A stretch of 61,927 nt of DNA, taken from the NCBI GenBank assembly GCA_035622315.1, contig DASPVP010000145.1, positions 1 through 61,927 of the forward strand. Reading direction: 5' to 3'. A model generated the notes under the pieces. That model did no database searches. It was not told the DNA's origin and was given only the letters and a program-made list of their open reading frames with translations. How positions within the stretch are numbered: the first letter of the stretch is position 1; every line of letters begins with the position of its first letter. Shown one piece after another: positions 26,099 through 34,104 of the stretch. The position numbers were made by a program, and so were the translations under genes. The DNA is from JAJPHJ01 sp035622315 (GTDB lineage: Bacteria > Vulcanimicrobiota > Vulcanimicrobiia > Eremiobacterales > Eremiobacteraceae).

Positions 26099-26825
26099 CG
26101 AAGCGGTAACCTTCCCCGCGCAACCGGTCGATGATGGCGGGCAGCGCTTCGATCGTCCGGTACTCGCCGCTATGCAAGAGGATGATACCACCAGGGCTTG
26201 CGAGGCCCACGACCCGCCGGACGATGAGTGACGGCGGGATGTCCTTCACATCGTTCGCGCTGTCGCTCCAGAAAATCGTGCGATACCCGAGGTCGCGTGC
26301 GATCACGACGACATGCTGGTTGAAACGCCCGTGCGGGGGGCGGAAGAGCGAGACCGGCTCTCCGCTGAGCCGCCGCAGGAGCGAGCCGTCCAAGGCGATC
26401 TGATCCTCGATCTGTTGATCGGAGAGCTTGGTCAGCGGGATGTGGTTGAAGGTATGGTTGCCGAGCTCGTCGCCGTCTGCCAAGATGCGCAAGATGAGTT
26501 CGGGAAAGGATTGCGCCGAGCGCCCCACCACGAAGAATGTCGCGTGGACGTCAGAGCGGTCTAACACGTGGAGCAGCAACGGCGTATAGAAAGGATAGGG
26601 CCCATCGTCAAAGGTCAGGGCGATGTCCTTGCGCTGCGTGTGCACCCTCCAGACCTCGTCGTACGGGCCGTAGGCTCCGTCGCTCTGCTCCGGCGCTTCG
26701 TCCTCGTCCGTATCCTCGTGATGGAGCGCGGCCTGCGGCGCCCGGATCGGCACCGAACGTGATTCCGGGGCGAACGCAGCAGACGTCAACACGAGTGTCA
26801 GCGTAAGCGCGAAGAAGAGCTTCAC
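26049..26825 (-). CDS. Secreted polysaccharide deacetylase (NodB domain)
   Basis: 258 aa with an N-terminal signal peptide (MKLFFALTLTLVLTSAAFA) and carbohydrate esterase family 4 domain. Motif 1 ALTFDDGPYPF has the catalytic and metal Asp, motif 2 NHTFNH gives the metal His pair, motif 3 RPPHGRFN and the late IILLHSGEY complete the site. Probably removes acetyl groups from peptidoglycan or another envelope glycan in the periplasm. GTG start overlaps the stop of the upstream secreted protein gene as GTGA, so both are one operon from the promoter at 27431-27458. Confidence 0.9.
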   Translation of the reverse strand: MKLFFALTLTLVLTSAAFAPESRSVPIRAPQAALHHEDTDEDEAPEQSDGAYGPYDEVWRVHTQRKDIALTFDDGPYPFYTPLLLHVLDRSDVHATFFVVGRSAQSFPELILRILADGDELGNHTFNHIPLTKLSDQQIEDQIALDGSLLRRLSGEPVSLFRPPHGRFNQHVVVIARDLGYRTIFWSDSANDVKDIPPSLIVRRVVGLASPGGIILLHSGEYRTIEALPAIIDRLRGEGYRFVTVSQLLDEASDQPDR

Positions 26826-27379
26826 CGCGGGACCTCAGGTGCGACCCAAACAGGTCCGAAGGAAGCGAGAAAATCAGGGTCGTTCAACGACGCATCGTCG
26901 CGGATCCGTTCGTACGTCGTGCGGTCTGCCGACACAGAGAACACGGTGTTCTCGATCTCGGTGGCCTGCGCGTTGGCGACAGGTATCGTGCCCCAGATAT
27001 CGAGCTCCTGGATCTGCGGAAAGCGGTCGAAGGTGGTACGGATGAGTTCTGCCGCTTCATGATCGAGCTCAGCTTCGGAAAGATCGTCCGGTTCGTGCGG
27101 CACGCGCGCGGAGAAACGGATGCCGGCCGATTCGTAGCCGGAAGCATCGAACACGTAGACCTTGAGCACGTTGTGCCGTGGCAACACCTTGTAAGTGGTC
27201 TCGAAAAGCTCGTTTTCGAGGCTGGGAGTGACGCCTTCTACCCAGGGGTCGAGCGCCGCGTGCGGTGCGACGCGATGTGGGGGCGGCGGATGCGGCACGC
27301 CCACGGGGGCAGCCGCCGCTGGGACGAGCGCGCTCAAAAAAAGGGCAGCAGTGAAAGCTGCCGCGCCCGTCGTCTTCAT
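26822..27379 (-). CDS. Secreted protein of unknown function
   Basis: 185 aa with a clear signal peptide (residues 1-24, AALFLSALVPAAAA) and a Pro/His-rich linker. The mature part (ENELFETTYKVLPRHNVLKVYVF, then a region with acidic residues ending IWGTIPVANAQATEIENTVFS) looks like a small mixed alpha/beta domain, but I do not recognise it. Translationally coupled to the deacetylase downstream, so it may help in envelope glycan modification. Preceded by a near-consensus promoter. Confidence 0.8.
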   Translation of the reverse strand: MKTTGAAAFTAALFLSALVPAAAAPVGVPHPPPPHRVAPHAALDPWVEGVTPSLENELFETTYKVLPRHNVLKVYVFDASGYESAGIRFSARVPHEPDDLSEAELDHEAAELIRTTFDRFPQIQELDIWGTIPVANAQATEIENTVFSVSADRTTYERIRDDASLNDPDFLASFGPVWVAPEVPR

Positions 27380-27418
27380 AGCAATATGGAAACGTAGGAC
27401 AATGATGGTTCGTTCACG

Positions 27419-27458
27419 CTCCTCGGCAGCATTATACCGCGAGGAGGCCCCCGGTCAA
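27419..27458 (-). promoter_or_regulatory. Promoter with overlapping inverted repeat for the deacetylase operon
   Basis: On the complement TTGACC (27458-27453), 16-base spacer, TATAAT (27436-27431), about 50 bases before the ATG at 27379. A repeat CTCCTCG/CGAGGAG (27419-27425 and 27440-27446) brackets the -10 box and could bind a regulator. Confidence 0.65.
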
Positions 27459-27466
27459 TACCTGCC

Positions 27467-29056
27467 TCAGAGGTCACGCCCCCGCCGCAGCACGCGCCCC
27501 GCCCGTTGTCCGGTCAGGACACCCTCCCTGAGCGCGAAACCGCCGTTGACAAAGACGTGGACGATGCCCTCCGGGTATCGGTAGGGCTCCGAGTAGGTCG
27601 CCGTGTCGGCGACGCGGCCTGGGTCGAACACCACGACGTCGGCGAAGCTCCCACTTACCAGCTCCCCACGGTCGCGTAAGCCGAGCCGGCGTGCGGCAAG
27701 GGATGTGGCCCGGCGCACAGCCTCAGGCAGTGGGAGCAGCGAAGCGTCGTTGACATAGCGTTTGAGGACGCGCGGAAACGTTCCAAAGGCGCGGGGATGG
27801 GGCTTGCCGCGCGCGGTCACACCTCCCCTTGCGCGCACGCTCGCATCGCTGCCGATCGCAGTGTAGCCGTAGGAAAGCACCGTGCGCACATCGTCCTCAC
27901 TCATCGTGAAATAGATCGCCGCCACGTCGAGCCGTTCGTCGACGAGCAAGCGCAGCGCAGCGGCGACCGGGGTCTTGCCGGTGGCCTGACCGATCTCGGA
28001 GAGGCTCATCCCCTCGAACGCGCGATTACGGCTGGAACCGACTGAGGCGATGAAGACCTCATGCCACTGACCTCCATATTCGAGCTCGACGCGTGCGGCG
28101 ACGAGCGCAGCATAGCGCGGATCGGATAGCGCCGCGGCTATCTCCTCGGGCGAACCCACGCGTACGTCGTCGGGCAAGATGACGTCCAAGCCAGTGGACG
28201 AAGCCTTGTACGGATACTGATCGAGGACGACATCCAAACCCGCCGCACGCGCGCGCTCCACATGGGCCAACGAATCGTGGACCTTTCCCCAGTTTCGCCG
28301 GCGCGACGCTTTGTGATGCGAAAGCTGCACCGCGCACTGCGATCGCCGGCCCACGTCGAGAGCTTCGTCGACGGACTCGATGAGACGATCGCCTTCGTTG
28401 CGGATATGCGACGCATAGAGCGGACTGCCCGCCGCACCGGCAGCGGTTGCGAGCGCGATCAGTTCGGTCGTGTCCGCGAAGCTGCCGGGCGGGTATATCA
28501 GCCCGCTCGAAACACCGATCGCACCCTGCTCGCAAGCTTCGCGCACAAGTCGCTGCGCCGCCCGTAACGGCTCTGGTGCAAGCGGCTGTGGAGCGACTTC
28601 ACCCAACGCATCGCGTACGGTGCCCAAACCGCACAGGCAGCAGAAGTTGAGCGCCGGCCGCGCACGTTCGAGCTCGCTGAAGAAGCCGTCGAAGTCGGTC
28701 CACACCGGTTCCATCTGGTAGTGTCGCAAGAGCTCGTCCCGGCGTTGCGCGAAGGCGCGGCGGAGGAGCGGTGCAGGCGATGAGCCGCAGTTCCCGCCCA
28801 CCTCGGTCGTGATCCCTTGGGCGATCTTGCTGTCGGCTGATGGCAGCACGAGCAACACCTCGTCCGAATGCCCATGCATGTCGATGAAACCCGGCGCCAC
28901 CACGAGGCCTCGGCAATCAAGGCGCGATGCAGCTTCGAGATCCGCGCACGAACCGACCCGCACGATACGGTCGCCCCGGATGGCCACATCCGTGACGAAC
29001 GTGTCTCTGCCGGTCCCATCGCAGACGCGACCCGATTCCAAGACGACATCGATCAT
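27467..29056 (-). CDS. N-acyl-D-amino-acid deacylase family amidohydrolase
   Basis: 529 aa, amidohydrolase superfamily, D-aminoacylase subgroup. Metal-binding PGFIDMHGHSDE is near residue 55-66; GVSSGLIYPPGSFAD, ASHIRNEGD, SHHKASRR, DQYPYKASSTGL and IGSDASVRARGG with HPRAFGTFPRVL form the remaining active site. The enzyme hydrolyses N-acyl-D-amino acids and might recycle D-amino acids from peptidoglycan; dihydropyrimidinase-like activity cannot be excluded. Cytoplasmic (no signal peptide). Stands alone, divergent from the KGG operon. Confidence 0.86.
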   Translation of the reverse strand: MIDVVLESGRVCDGTGRDTFVTDVAIRGDRIVRVGSCADLEAASRLDCRGLVVAPGFIDMHGHSDEVLLVLPSADSKIAQGITTEVGGNCGSSPAPLLRRAFAQRRDELLRHYQMEPVWTDFDGFFSELERARPALNFCCLCGLGTVRDALGEVAPQPLAPEPLRAAQRLVREACEQGAIGVSSGLIYPPGSFADTTELIALATAAGAAGSPLYASHIRNEGDRLIESVDEALDVGRRSQCAVQLSHHKASRRRNWGKVHDSLAHVERARAAGLDVVLDQYPYKASSTGLDVILPDDVRVGSPEEIAAALSDPRYAALVAARVELEYGGQWHEVFIASVGSSRNRAFEGMSLSEIGQATGKTPVAAALRLLVDERLDVAAIYFTMSEDDVRTVLSYGYTAIGSDASVRARGGVTARGKPHPRAFGTFPRVLKRYVNDASLLPLPEAVRRATSLAARRLGLRDRGELVSGSFADVVVFDPGRVADTATYSEPYRYPEGIVHVFVNGGFALREGVLTGQRAGRVLRRGRDL

Positions 29057-29111
29057 CGGACGACCTGTTCGTCGAGCGCGCGCGCACGCGCCTTTGGGAA
29101 CGTCCGTGCGG

Positions 29112-29137
29112 GTTTGTACTGGCCGACAAGCGGGTAT
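29112..29137 (+). promoter_or_regulatory. Sigma-B-like promoter candidate before the KGG stress genes
   Basis: GTTTGT (29112-29117), 14-base spacer, GGGTAT (29132-29137), close to the sigma-B consensus GTTTAA-N12-14-GGGTAT, 47 bases before the first KGG ATG. GGAAC at 29097-29101 could instead be the -35 box of an ECF sigma factor. Type of sigma factor is inferred. Confidence 0.45.
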
Positions 29138-29184
29138 GAACAGGCTGATATGACCTTTTGGCCCGCAACGGAGGACCGCGATCT

Positions 29185-29400
29185 ATGAACCACGATGGAA
29201 CACAGATGACCGTCAGAGAGGCCGGCAAGAAAGGCGGCGACGTGGTCAAGACCAAGTACGGACCCGACTTCTTCGCGCAGATCGGACGCAAGGGTGGAGA
29301 GACCACGAAGCGCCGCCACGGCTCAGGTTTCTACGAGACGATAGGCCAAAAAGGCGGACAGCGCGCGAAACTCTCGAGCGAAGAACGCTCGCCGGCGTGA
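29185..29400 (+). CDS. KGG-repeat stress protein (GsiB/Em-like), copy 1
   Basis: 71 aa hydrophilic protein made of three ~20-residue modules: KGG at residues 16-18, 36-38 and 56-58, with KYGPDFFAQIGRKGGE as the pattern. This is the KGG (stress-induced, LEA-group-1-like) repeat of B. subtilis GsiB, thought to protect cell components during drying or osmotic stress. Start ATG 29185 has GGAGG at 29170-29174; a longer in-frame start at 29158 is not needed. Its stop overlaps the next ATG (TGATG). Confidence 0.88.
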   Translation: MNHDGTQMTVREAGKKGGDVVKTKYGPDFFAQIGRKGGETTKRRHGSGFYETIGQKGGQRAKLSSEERSPA

Positions 29401-29696
29401 TGCCGCGTAAAGACTCGCAAGCCGCCGGGAGCGACATGACCGTACGAGAGGCTGGCAAGCGCGGCGGCGACGCGGTGCGAGCCAAATACGGGCCTACCTT
29501 CTATGAAGAGATCGGACGCAAAGGTGGAAAGTCTACCAAACAGCGTCATGGGCCGCAGTTCTTCGAAAGCATCGGCCAGAAAGGCGGCAACGCCGTCAAG
29601 GATAAGTACGGCCAGACGTTCTACGAAGAGATCGGCCATAAAGGGGGCCAGAAGGTGAAACAGCTCATCGAAGAAGCTAAGCGCGCCGCTCATTGA
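29400..29696 (+). CDS. KGG-repeat stress protein (GsiB/Em-like), copy 2
   Basis: 98 aa tandem paralogue of the gene before it. Repeats at a strict 20-residue period: RGG 21-23, KGG 41-43, 61-63 and 81-83, separated by YGPTFYEEIGRKGG-type modules, then a Lys/Glu/Ala helix tail. Coupled on both sides by TGATG overlaps, upstream to copy 1 and downstream to the sugar-phosphate isomerase. Confidence 0.88.
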   Translation: MPRKDSQAAGSDMTVREAGKRGGDAVRAKYGPTFYEEIGRKGGKSTKQRHGPQFFESIGQKGGNAVKDKYGQTFYEEIGHKGGQKVKQLIEEAKRAAH

Positions 29697-30778
29697 TGGC
29701 GACGCAGACGACCCTCGACGCGCCGTCCTTTCGCTCGATCGATCCTGAGGATATGCTCGGGGCTATCTTGGGTTTGCCCGAGCAGATCGATCAGGCCAAA
29801 CGCATCGCGCTTTCGGTCTCATTCGGCGGACTGCGCGGCCGTAAGTTCTCTTCGCTCGTCATCGCCGGCATGGGCGGCTCAGCCATCGGCGGCGATTTCC
29901 TCCGTGCCCTGTACGAACCGACTCTCACGGTCCCCGTGACCGTCATCCGCGACTATCAACTGCCGGGGTACGTCGACGAGAACACTCTCGTTTTTGCGGC
30001 GAGCAACTCCGGTAAGACCGAAGAGACGCTCTCGTGCTACGAGCAGGCCAGACGCGCGAAGTGCACGATCGTGGCGTTCACCACCGGCGGCACTTTAGGC
30101 CAAGACGCCTCGGACGACGGCACGTTGCTCGTGACGTTCCCGGGAGGTTTGCAGCCTCGGGCTGCGCTGGGCTACTCCTTCATACCGCTCATCGTCGCGT
30201 CTGCGCGGCTGGGCATTCTGCCGGAGATCCTGCTCGACGAGATCGATGAGGCCTCGGCCGTCTTGCGCCAGGTGCGCAATGAGTGCAACGCCGAGGTGCC
30301 GGTCGCGGACAACCTCGCAAAACGCCTCGCACAGAGCTTCGTGGGCAAGATCCCCGTCGTCTACGGTTCGCAAGCCGACCGCGGCGTGGTCGCGTATCGA
30401 TGGAAGACGCAGATCAACGAGAACGCGAAGGCGTACGCCGTCGCGAACGTTTTCCCCGAGCTCAATCACAACGAGACGGTCGGCTGGAGCGGCACCCACG
30501 GGCAAGGCGAGCCCGAACGCGAACTCGTCGTCGTAATCTTACGCGACGATCGGGAACCCTCGCAGATCAAGAAACGTGTCGATCTCACCAAACAGATCAT
30601 CGCGCGACAGAAGGTCGAGATCGCAGAGGCGTGGGCGCGGGGCGAAAGCTCGCTCGCGCGCATGCTGTCGCTCGTCTACGTAGGCGACTTCGCCTCGTAT
30701 TACCTCGCCATCGCCTATGGCGAGGACCCGACGCCCGTGCGCGTCATCGACTGGCTCAAAGCCGAGCTCGCGAAGTAG
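29696..30778 (+). CDS. Bifunctional phosphoglucose/phosphomannose isomerase
   Basis: 360 aa SIS-domain isomerase of the archaeal/Thermoplasma-type bifunctional PGI/PMI family, interconverting glucose-6-P, fructose-6-P and mannose-6-P. VIAGMGGSAIGGDFLRAL and FAASNSGKTEETL are the sugar-phosphate-binding loops, with GYSFIPLIV, YRWKTQINENAKA and ELNHNETVGW in the C-terminal catalytic domain. Start overlaps the stop of the second KGG gene, linking carbon-flux control (perhaps compatible solute or polysaccharide supply) to stress protection in one operon. Confidence 0.88.
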   Translation: MATQTTLDAPSFRSIDPEDMLGAILGLPEQIDQAKRIALSVSFGGLRGRKFSSLVIAGMGGSAIGGDFLRALYEPTLTVPVTVIRDYQLPGYVDENTLVFAASNSGKTEETLSCYEQARRAKCTIVAFTTGGTLGQDASDDGTLLVTFPGGLQPRAALGYSFIPLIVASARLGILPEILLDEIDEASAVLRQVRNECNAEVPVADNLAKRLAQSFVGKIPVVYGSQADRGVVAYRWKTQINENAKAYAVANVFPELNHNETVGWSGTHGQGEPERELVVVILRDDREPSQIKKRVDLTKQIIARQKVEIAEAWARGESSLARMLSLVYVGDFASYYLAIAYGEDPTPVRVIDWLKAELAK

Positions 30779-30801
30779 ACGGCGACTCGCCGCGAGCGCT
30801 C

Positions 30802-30996
30802 TCAGGCCTTAGGCTTAGGCACTTTCGCCCCGGCTTTGCGAGCCTCCGAAAGACCGATCGCTATCGCTTGCTTGCGGTTGGTGACGAGCTTGCCCGATCC
30901 GCCTGACCGAAGCTCTCCTCGCTCCATCTCACGCACCGCACGCTCGACGCTTTTCGAGGCTCCGGGTGAGTACTTCTGTTTCCTGCGTTCAGCCAT
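30802..30996 (-). CDS. DUF6496 small basic protein
   Basis: 64 aa Lys/Arg-rich protein. The pattern KQKYSPGASKSVERAVREM, then LRSGGSGKLVTNRKQAIAIGLSEARKAGAKVP split across residues 31-62, is the DUF6496 family, often found near KU/LigD or stress genes; function unknown, probably nucleic-acid associated by its charge. ATG 30996 follows GAGAGG; an in-frame ATG at 31032 would place the palindrome at 31012 inside the coding region. It converges with the isomerase gene. Confidence 0.82.
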   Translation of the reverse strand: MAERRKQKYSPGASKSVERAVREMERGELRSGGSGKLVTNRKQAIAIGLSEARKAGAKVPKPKA

Positions 30997-31011
30997 AGAC
31001 GTTCCTCTCAA

Positions 31012-31025
31012 GAACACATGTGTTC
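31012..31025 (-). promoter_or_regulatory. Perfect 14-bp palindrome before DUF6496 gene
   Basis: GAACACATGTGTTC, a perfect dyad 16 bases upstream of the DUF6496 ATG and adjacent to its Shine-Dalgarno. Operator-like for a dimeric repressor; resembles but does not match the spacing of the Gram-positive SOS box. Confidence 0.45.
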
Positions 31026-31169
31026 GTATCATTCCCTCGTTGCCGCCGCGCGAAGCAAGGATTTTGTCCGAACAGGGTTTGAGCGCGCGTTTTTGGGTAA
31101 GAATGACCTGCAGTCGGCGCCTTGATCATACTCTTGGCACGGCTGCGCCATTCCCAGCGATCCGCCTCG

Positions 31170-31742
31170 CTAGATGCCCTTGCCTTGGATCGTCGTCGCG
31201 CCGAGCGAGGAGACGCCGGTCCCGAAGTTCGACTGGAGACGGCTCGTCACGAAGTCGAAGCCCTTATAGCGCACGCGCACCTGCGCGGGGCACGTGATCA
31301 TCTGCAACGGGTTGTTCCATAAGACGGTCTCCGTCCGCAGATCGGACAGGTCGCGCTTGCGCACGCTCCACACGTGGACCGCGCCCGTCGCGGTGTAGTT
31401 CTGCGAGCGCATATCGAGCGTGACCTGATCGGCTGTGAGCTCGTAGGCAGGTTTACCGTCCAGATAGTACGTGCCGCGCCGGACGTTGTGATACGTCGTG
31501 ACCTCGTCATCCGTGGACAGCTCGGAGCTGTCGGCGACGAAACGCCAGCCGAGCTGCGTGCCTCGCTCGCCTTGGCCGATGACTTGGCGCATTTGGATCT
31601 GTGGTTGGCCGAGACTCGGCGGAATGTCGGGCGTCAAGAGCGCCGTGATAAGGAAGTAGCCCCCGGCCAGCACGAGCGCTGCCACGAAGCCTCCTACCCA
31701 GAGCCCGGGCCGTTCCGCAAGCGAGCGGCGCAGCGCCTTCAC
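31170..31742 (-). CDS. lptC: LPS export periplasmic protein LptC family
   Basis: 190 aa, one N-terminal membrane segment (LWVGGFVAALVLAGGYFLI) and a periplasmic beta-jellyroll domain with the LptC/OstA-like features GWRFVADSSELSTDDEVTTY (20) and a late VRVRYKGFDFVTSRLQ. It would receive lipid from the LptBFG transporter and hand it to an LptA-type bridge. I start at GTG 31742, which has AGGAG seven bases upstream and overlaps the lnt stop as GTGA; the TTG at 31766 lacks both. Confidence 0.82.
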   Translation of the reverse strand: MKALRRSLAERPGLWVGGFVAALVLAGGYFLITALLTPDIPPSLGQPQIQMRQVIGQGERGTQLGWRFVADSSELSTDDEVTTYHNVRRGTYYLDGKPAYELTADQVTLDMRSQNYTATGAVHVWSVRKRDLSDLRTETVLWNNPLQMITCPAQVRVRYKGFDFVTSRLQSNFGTGVSSLGATTIQGKGI

Positions 31743-33304
31743 CTGCCGCCTCTCCTCGAGCGCCAACCGACGGTCGCCATGCGCGGTCGAACGGCTCCAC
31801 AGACGATCGCGAGCAGGGCAAGACCGAAGAGCCAGAGGTTGCCGAAGCGGTCGTAAGGCGTCACGACGCCGTGGCCTACGTCGTCGACGAGCACACCGCG
31901 CACGCCCACGGGCAGCCGATCGACGATCTGGCCTTGGGGCGTGACGACCATCGAGATGCCCGTAGCCGCCCCCCGCGCGATCCAGCGTCCTGTCGAAACG
32001 GCTTCCAAGACCGCGAAGTCGGCGTGCTGATCGGGACCGGACGTGCCGCCGAACCAGGCGTCATCCGTCGCGACGACGAGCGCGTCCGCGCCCGCGTTCG
32101 CGGTCGCGCGCGCGTATGAAGAAAACGCCGACTCGTAACAGATGAGCATGCCCCACCACGTACCGGCCGCCCAGAGCAAGCGCGGCCCCGGTCCAGGTGC
32201 GAAGCGCGACACCTCGTTCATGAGCGGAAAGGAGTTCAAGAGATTTTCGAAGGGAAGATACTCTGCGAACGGCACGAGCATGCGCTTGCGGTAGACGCCG
32301 GCCACAGCCCCTTTGGGGCTCAAATCGAGCATCGCATTGTAATATACGTCTTGCGACGGCCGGTCGATCATGCCCGTGATCACCCAGACGCGACTGCGCT
32401 GTGCGATCCCTTGCAATGCCGCGAGCAGCATGGGATTCTGGAGCGGCCACGACGCGACCGCCGTCTCCGGCCACACGACGACCTTCGCCCCTTTAGCCGC
32501 GGCCTCTCGCGTGAGCCCGGCATATATCTGCATGGTCCGATCGAAGACGGCGGGCGACCACTTGTCGCTCTGTGCGATGTCGCCTTGAGCGATGCCGACG
32601 CGGATCGTGGGGGCCGGCACGGCCACCTTTGCCGCTGCAAGGTCGACCGCGACGATGAAGAGCGCCATGAGGCACAAGACCGCGACGCCCGTGCGACGAG
32701 CGTTGCCCGTGCCTCCGATGATACCGGCGAGCGCTCCGTTCGCAAGCGCAAGCGCCGCGGTCAAAAGCGAGACGCCGCCAAGGGTCGCGACAGGTAGCAA
32801 CCAAGGGACGTGCACCGCCGTCACGCCGAGCGATCCGAAGGGGACGCCGAGCGATCCGCGCGTGCGCCACGTCTCCGCGAGCAGCCAGATCGCAGGCACC
32901 GCGAAGATCGCGGAAGCGCGGAACGTGCCGCGGCAGATGAACGATATCGCCGCGGCCATGAGCGCCACGTTGCAACCTTCGATGGCGCCGAGCAAAATGA
33001 GACCGAGCAACCACCACCCGCCGACGAACTCTCGCAGCGAGTGCGTCATCCAATTGAAGAGCAACATGAAGAGGACGAATCCTGAGAGCCAGCCCCACCA
33101 AAAAGCTCGCTTCCAGGACGACTTCGACCACAGCAAGAACAGTGGGACGAGCGCGATGAACGCGAAGATCCCCCAATCGATTCTCGGAAAAGCCAACCAC
33201 AACGCGACCGGACCAAGCAGCGACGCTGCGAGCGCACGCGGCCACGGTGGGTCTGCGGTCGTTTGGGGTTCGGGGCGAAAAGCTTCGCTCGCGCGCGCGT
33301 TCAT
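31739..33304 (-). CDS. lnt: Apolipoprotein N-acyltransferase
   Basis: 521 aa inner-membrane enzyme that N-acylates lipoproteins. N-terminal half with about six to eight hydrophobic segments (LGPVALWLAFPRIDWGIFAF, 20), then a periplasmic carbon-nitrogen hydrolase domain. VVWPETAVASWP holds the catalytic Glu, RKRMLVPFAEYLPFE the Lys, and MLICYESAFSSYARA the catalytic Cys. Start ATG 33304 is shared in the tetramer CATG with the divergent lipoprotein gene. Coupled to lptC (GTGA). Lnt supports triacylated lipoproteins and an outer membrane. Confidence 0.93.
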   Translation of the reverse strand: MNARASEAFRPEPQTTADPPWPRALAASLLGPVALWLAFPRIDWGIFAFIALVPLFLLWSKSSWKRAFWWGWLSGFVLFMLLFNWMTHSLREFVGGWWLLGLILLGAIEGCNVALMAAAISFICRGTFRASAIFAVPAIWLLAETWRTRGSLGVPFGSLGVTAVHVPWLLPVATLGGVSLLTAALALANGALAGIIGGTGNARRTGVAVLCLMALFIVAVDLAAAKVAVPAPTIRVGIAQGDIAQSDKWSPAVFDRTMQIYAGLTREAAAKGAKVVVWPETAVASWPLQNPMLLAALQGIAQRSRVWVITGMIDRPSQDVYYNAMLDLSPKGAVAGVYRKRMLVPFAEYLPFENLLNSFPLMNEVSRFAPGPGPRLLWAAGTWWGMLICYESAFSSYARATANAGADALVVATDDAWFGGTSGPDQHADFAVLEAVSTGRWIARGAATGISMVVTPQGQIVDRLPVGVRGVLVDDVGHGVVTPYDRFGNLWLFGLALLAIVCGAVRPRMATVGWRSRRGGR

Positions 33305-34091
33305 GTCCACCCCTGACGTTCGGCGTTCGCGAGCCTTTGGCTTGGTGGCCGCCGCGTGTGCCTGCGCGGTCCTCGCAGCAGGCTGTGGCCGGGGACCGGT
33401 CGAGCCGCCACCGCTCATCACCACTGTGGCCTCCATCCAGTTCCAGGTCTGGGTCGCCGGGCAGATCACGCCGACCCAAGGCGATTACATCGTCGCCATC
33501 AACGCCAACATCAACCCGTCGACGAACGTGAACTCGGTCCAAGGAGAGACGCCGGGTGAGCCGACCGCGCAAGAAGCGCAAGGCACCCCCGCTACCTATA
33601 CGCACTGGGATCAAGAGCTCGTCTATGGGTCCACCACGACCGCGCAGCCCAACGGCTTCGTCTACAACTACAAAGTGCTCACCGGAGCTGTCGGCACCAC
33701 GACTGCGACCTTCTTCCCGATCGTGCTCACGAGCAATCAATTCCAGCTCATCACGAACGGCAGCGTCGGCACGGGGTCGATGAATATGCTGAGCATCACG
33801 GTACCGCTCTCGGAGATCTCGGTGCGCGGCAATCCTACCAGCGCCAATCCGCCCACCATCACGACTCCTGCCGTGACCCAGCTTTACGTCAACTATATCA
33901 CGACCGACACGTTCGGCAACCCGCAAGACCAGCTCGGAGCGCTCGGCCTGGGCACGGTGGGGTTTACGGAGATCGTCAACACGAACGTGACATCGCAGAC
34001 CACGTACTCTCTTCCCAACTTCTCGAGCGCCACAGGCCCTGCCAACGCGAATCTGTTCCTCATCGGCGGCCAGATCACGGTCATCCCCTAA
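33303..34091 (+). CDS. Lipoprotein of unknown function
   Basis: 262 aa, signal peptide with a textbook lipobox (AVLAAGC, Cys at about residue 26), followed by a Thr/Asn/Gln-rich beta-sheet-like domain (VWVAGQITPTQGDYIVAINAN.. stretches; TYSLPNFSS near the end). I do not recognise the family. The ATG overlaps that of lnt in CATG, on opposite strands, leaving no leader; alternative TTG/GTG starts just before the hydrophobic core cannot be excluded. It converges on lptD with 13 bases between stops. Confidence 0.75.
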   Translation: MSTPDVRRSRAFGLVAAACACAVLAAGCGRGPVEPPPLITTVASIQFQVWVAGQITPTQGDYIVAINANINPSTNVNSVQGETPGEPTAQEAQGTPATYTHWDQELVYGSTTTAQPNGFVYNYKVLTGAVGTTTATFFPIVLTSNQFQLITNGSVGTGSMNMLSITVPLSEISVRGNPTSANPPTITTPAVTQLYVNYITTDTFGNPQDQLGALGLGTVGFTEIVNTNVTSQTTYSLPNFSSATGPANANLFLIGGQITVIP

Positions 34092-34104
34092 GCTGCGCTA
34101 GGTC

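Noticed and set aside
29041..29184. tRNA or small RNA gene in the KGG upstream gap
   Set aside because: No cloverleaf, no CCA-type end; contents explained by a promoter.
32592..33302. N-terminal extension of the lipoprotein gene
   Set aside because: Antisense to lnt; the signal peptide and lipobox begin after 33303.
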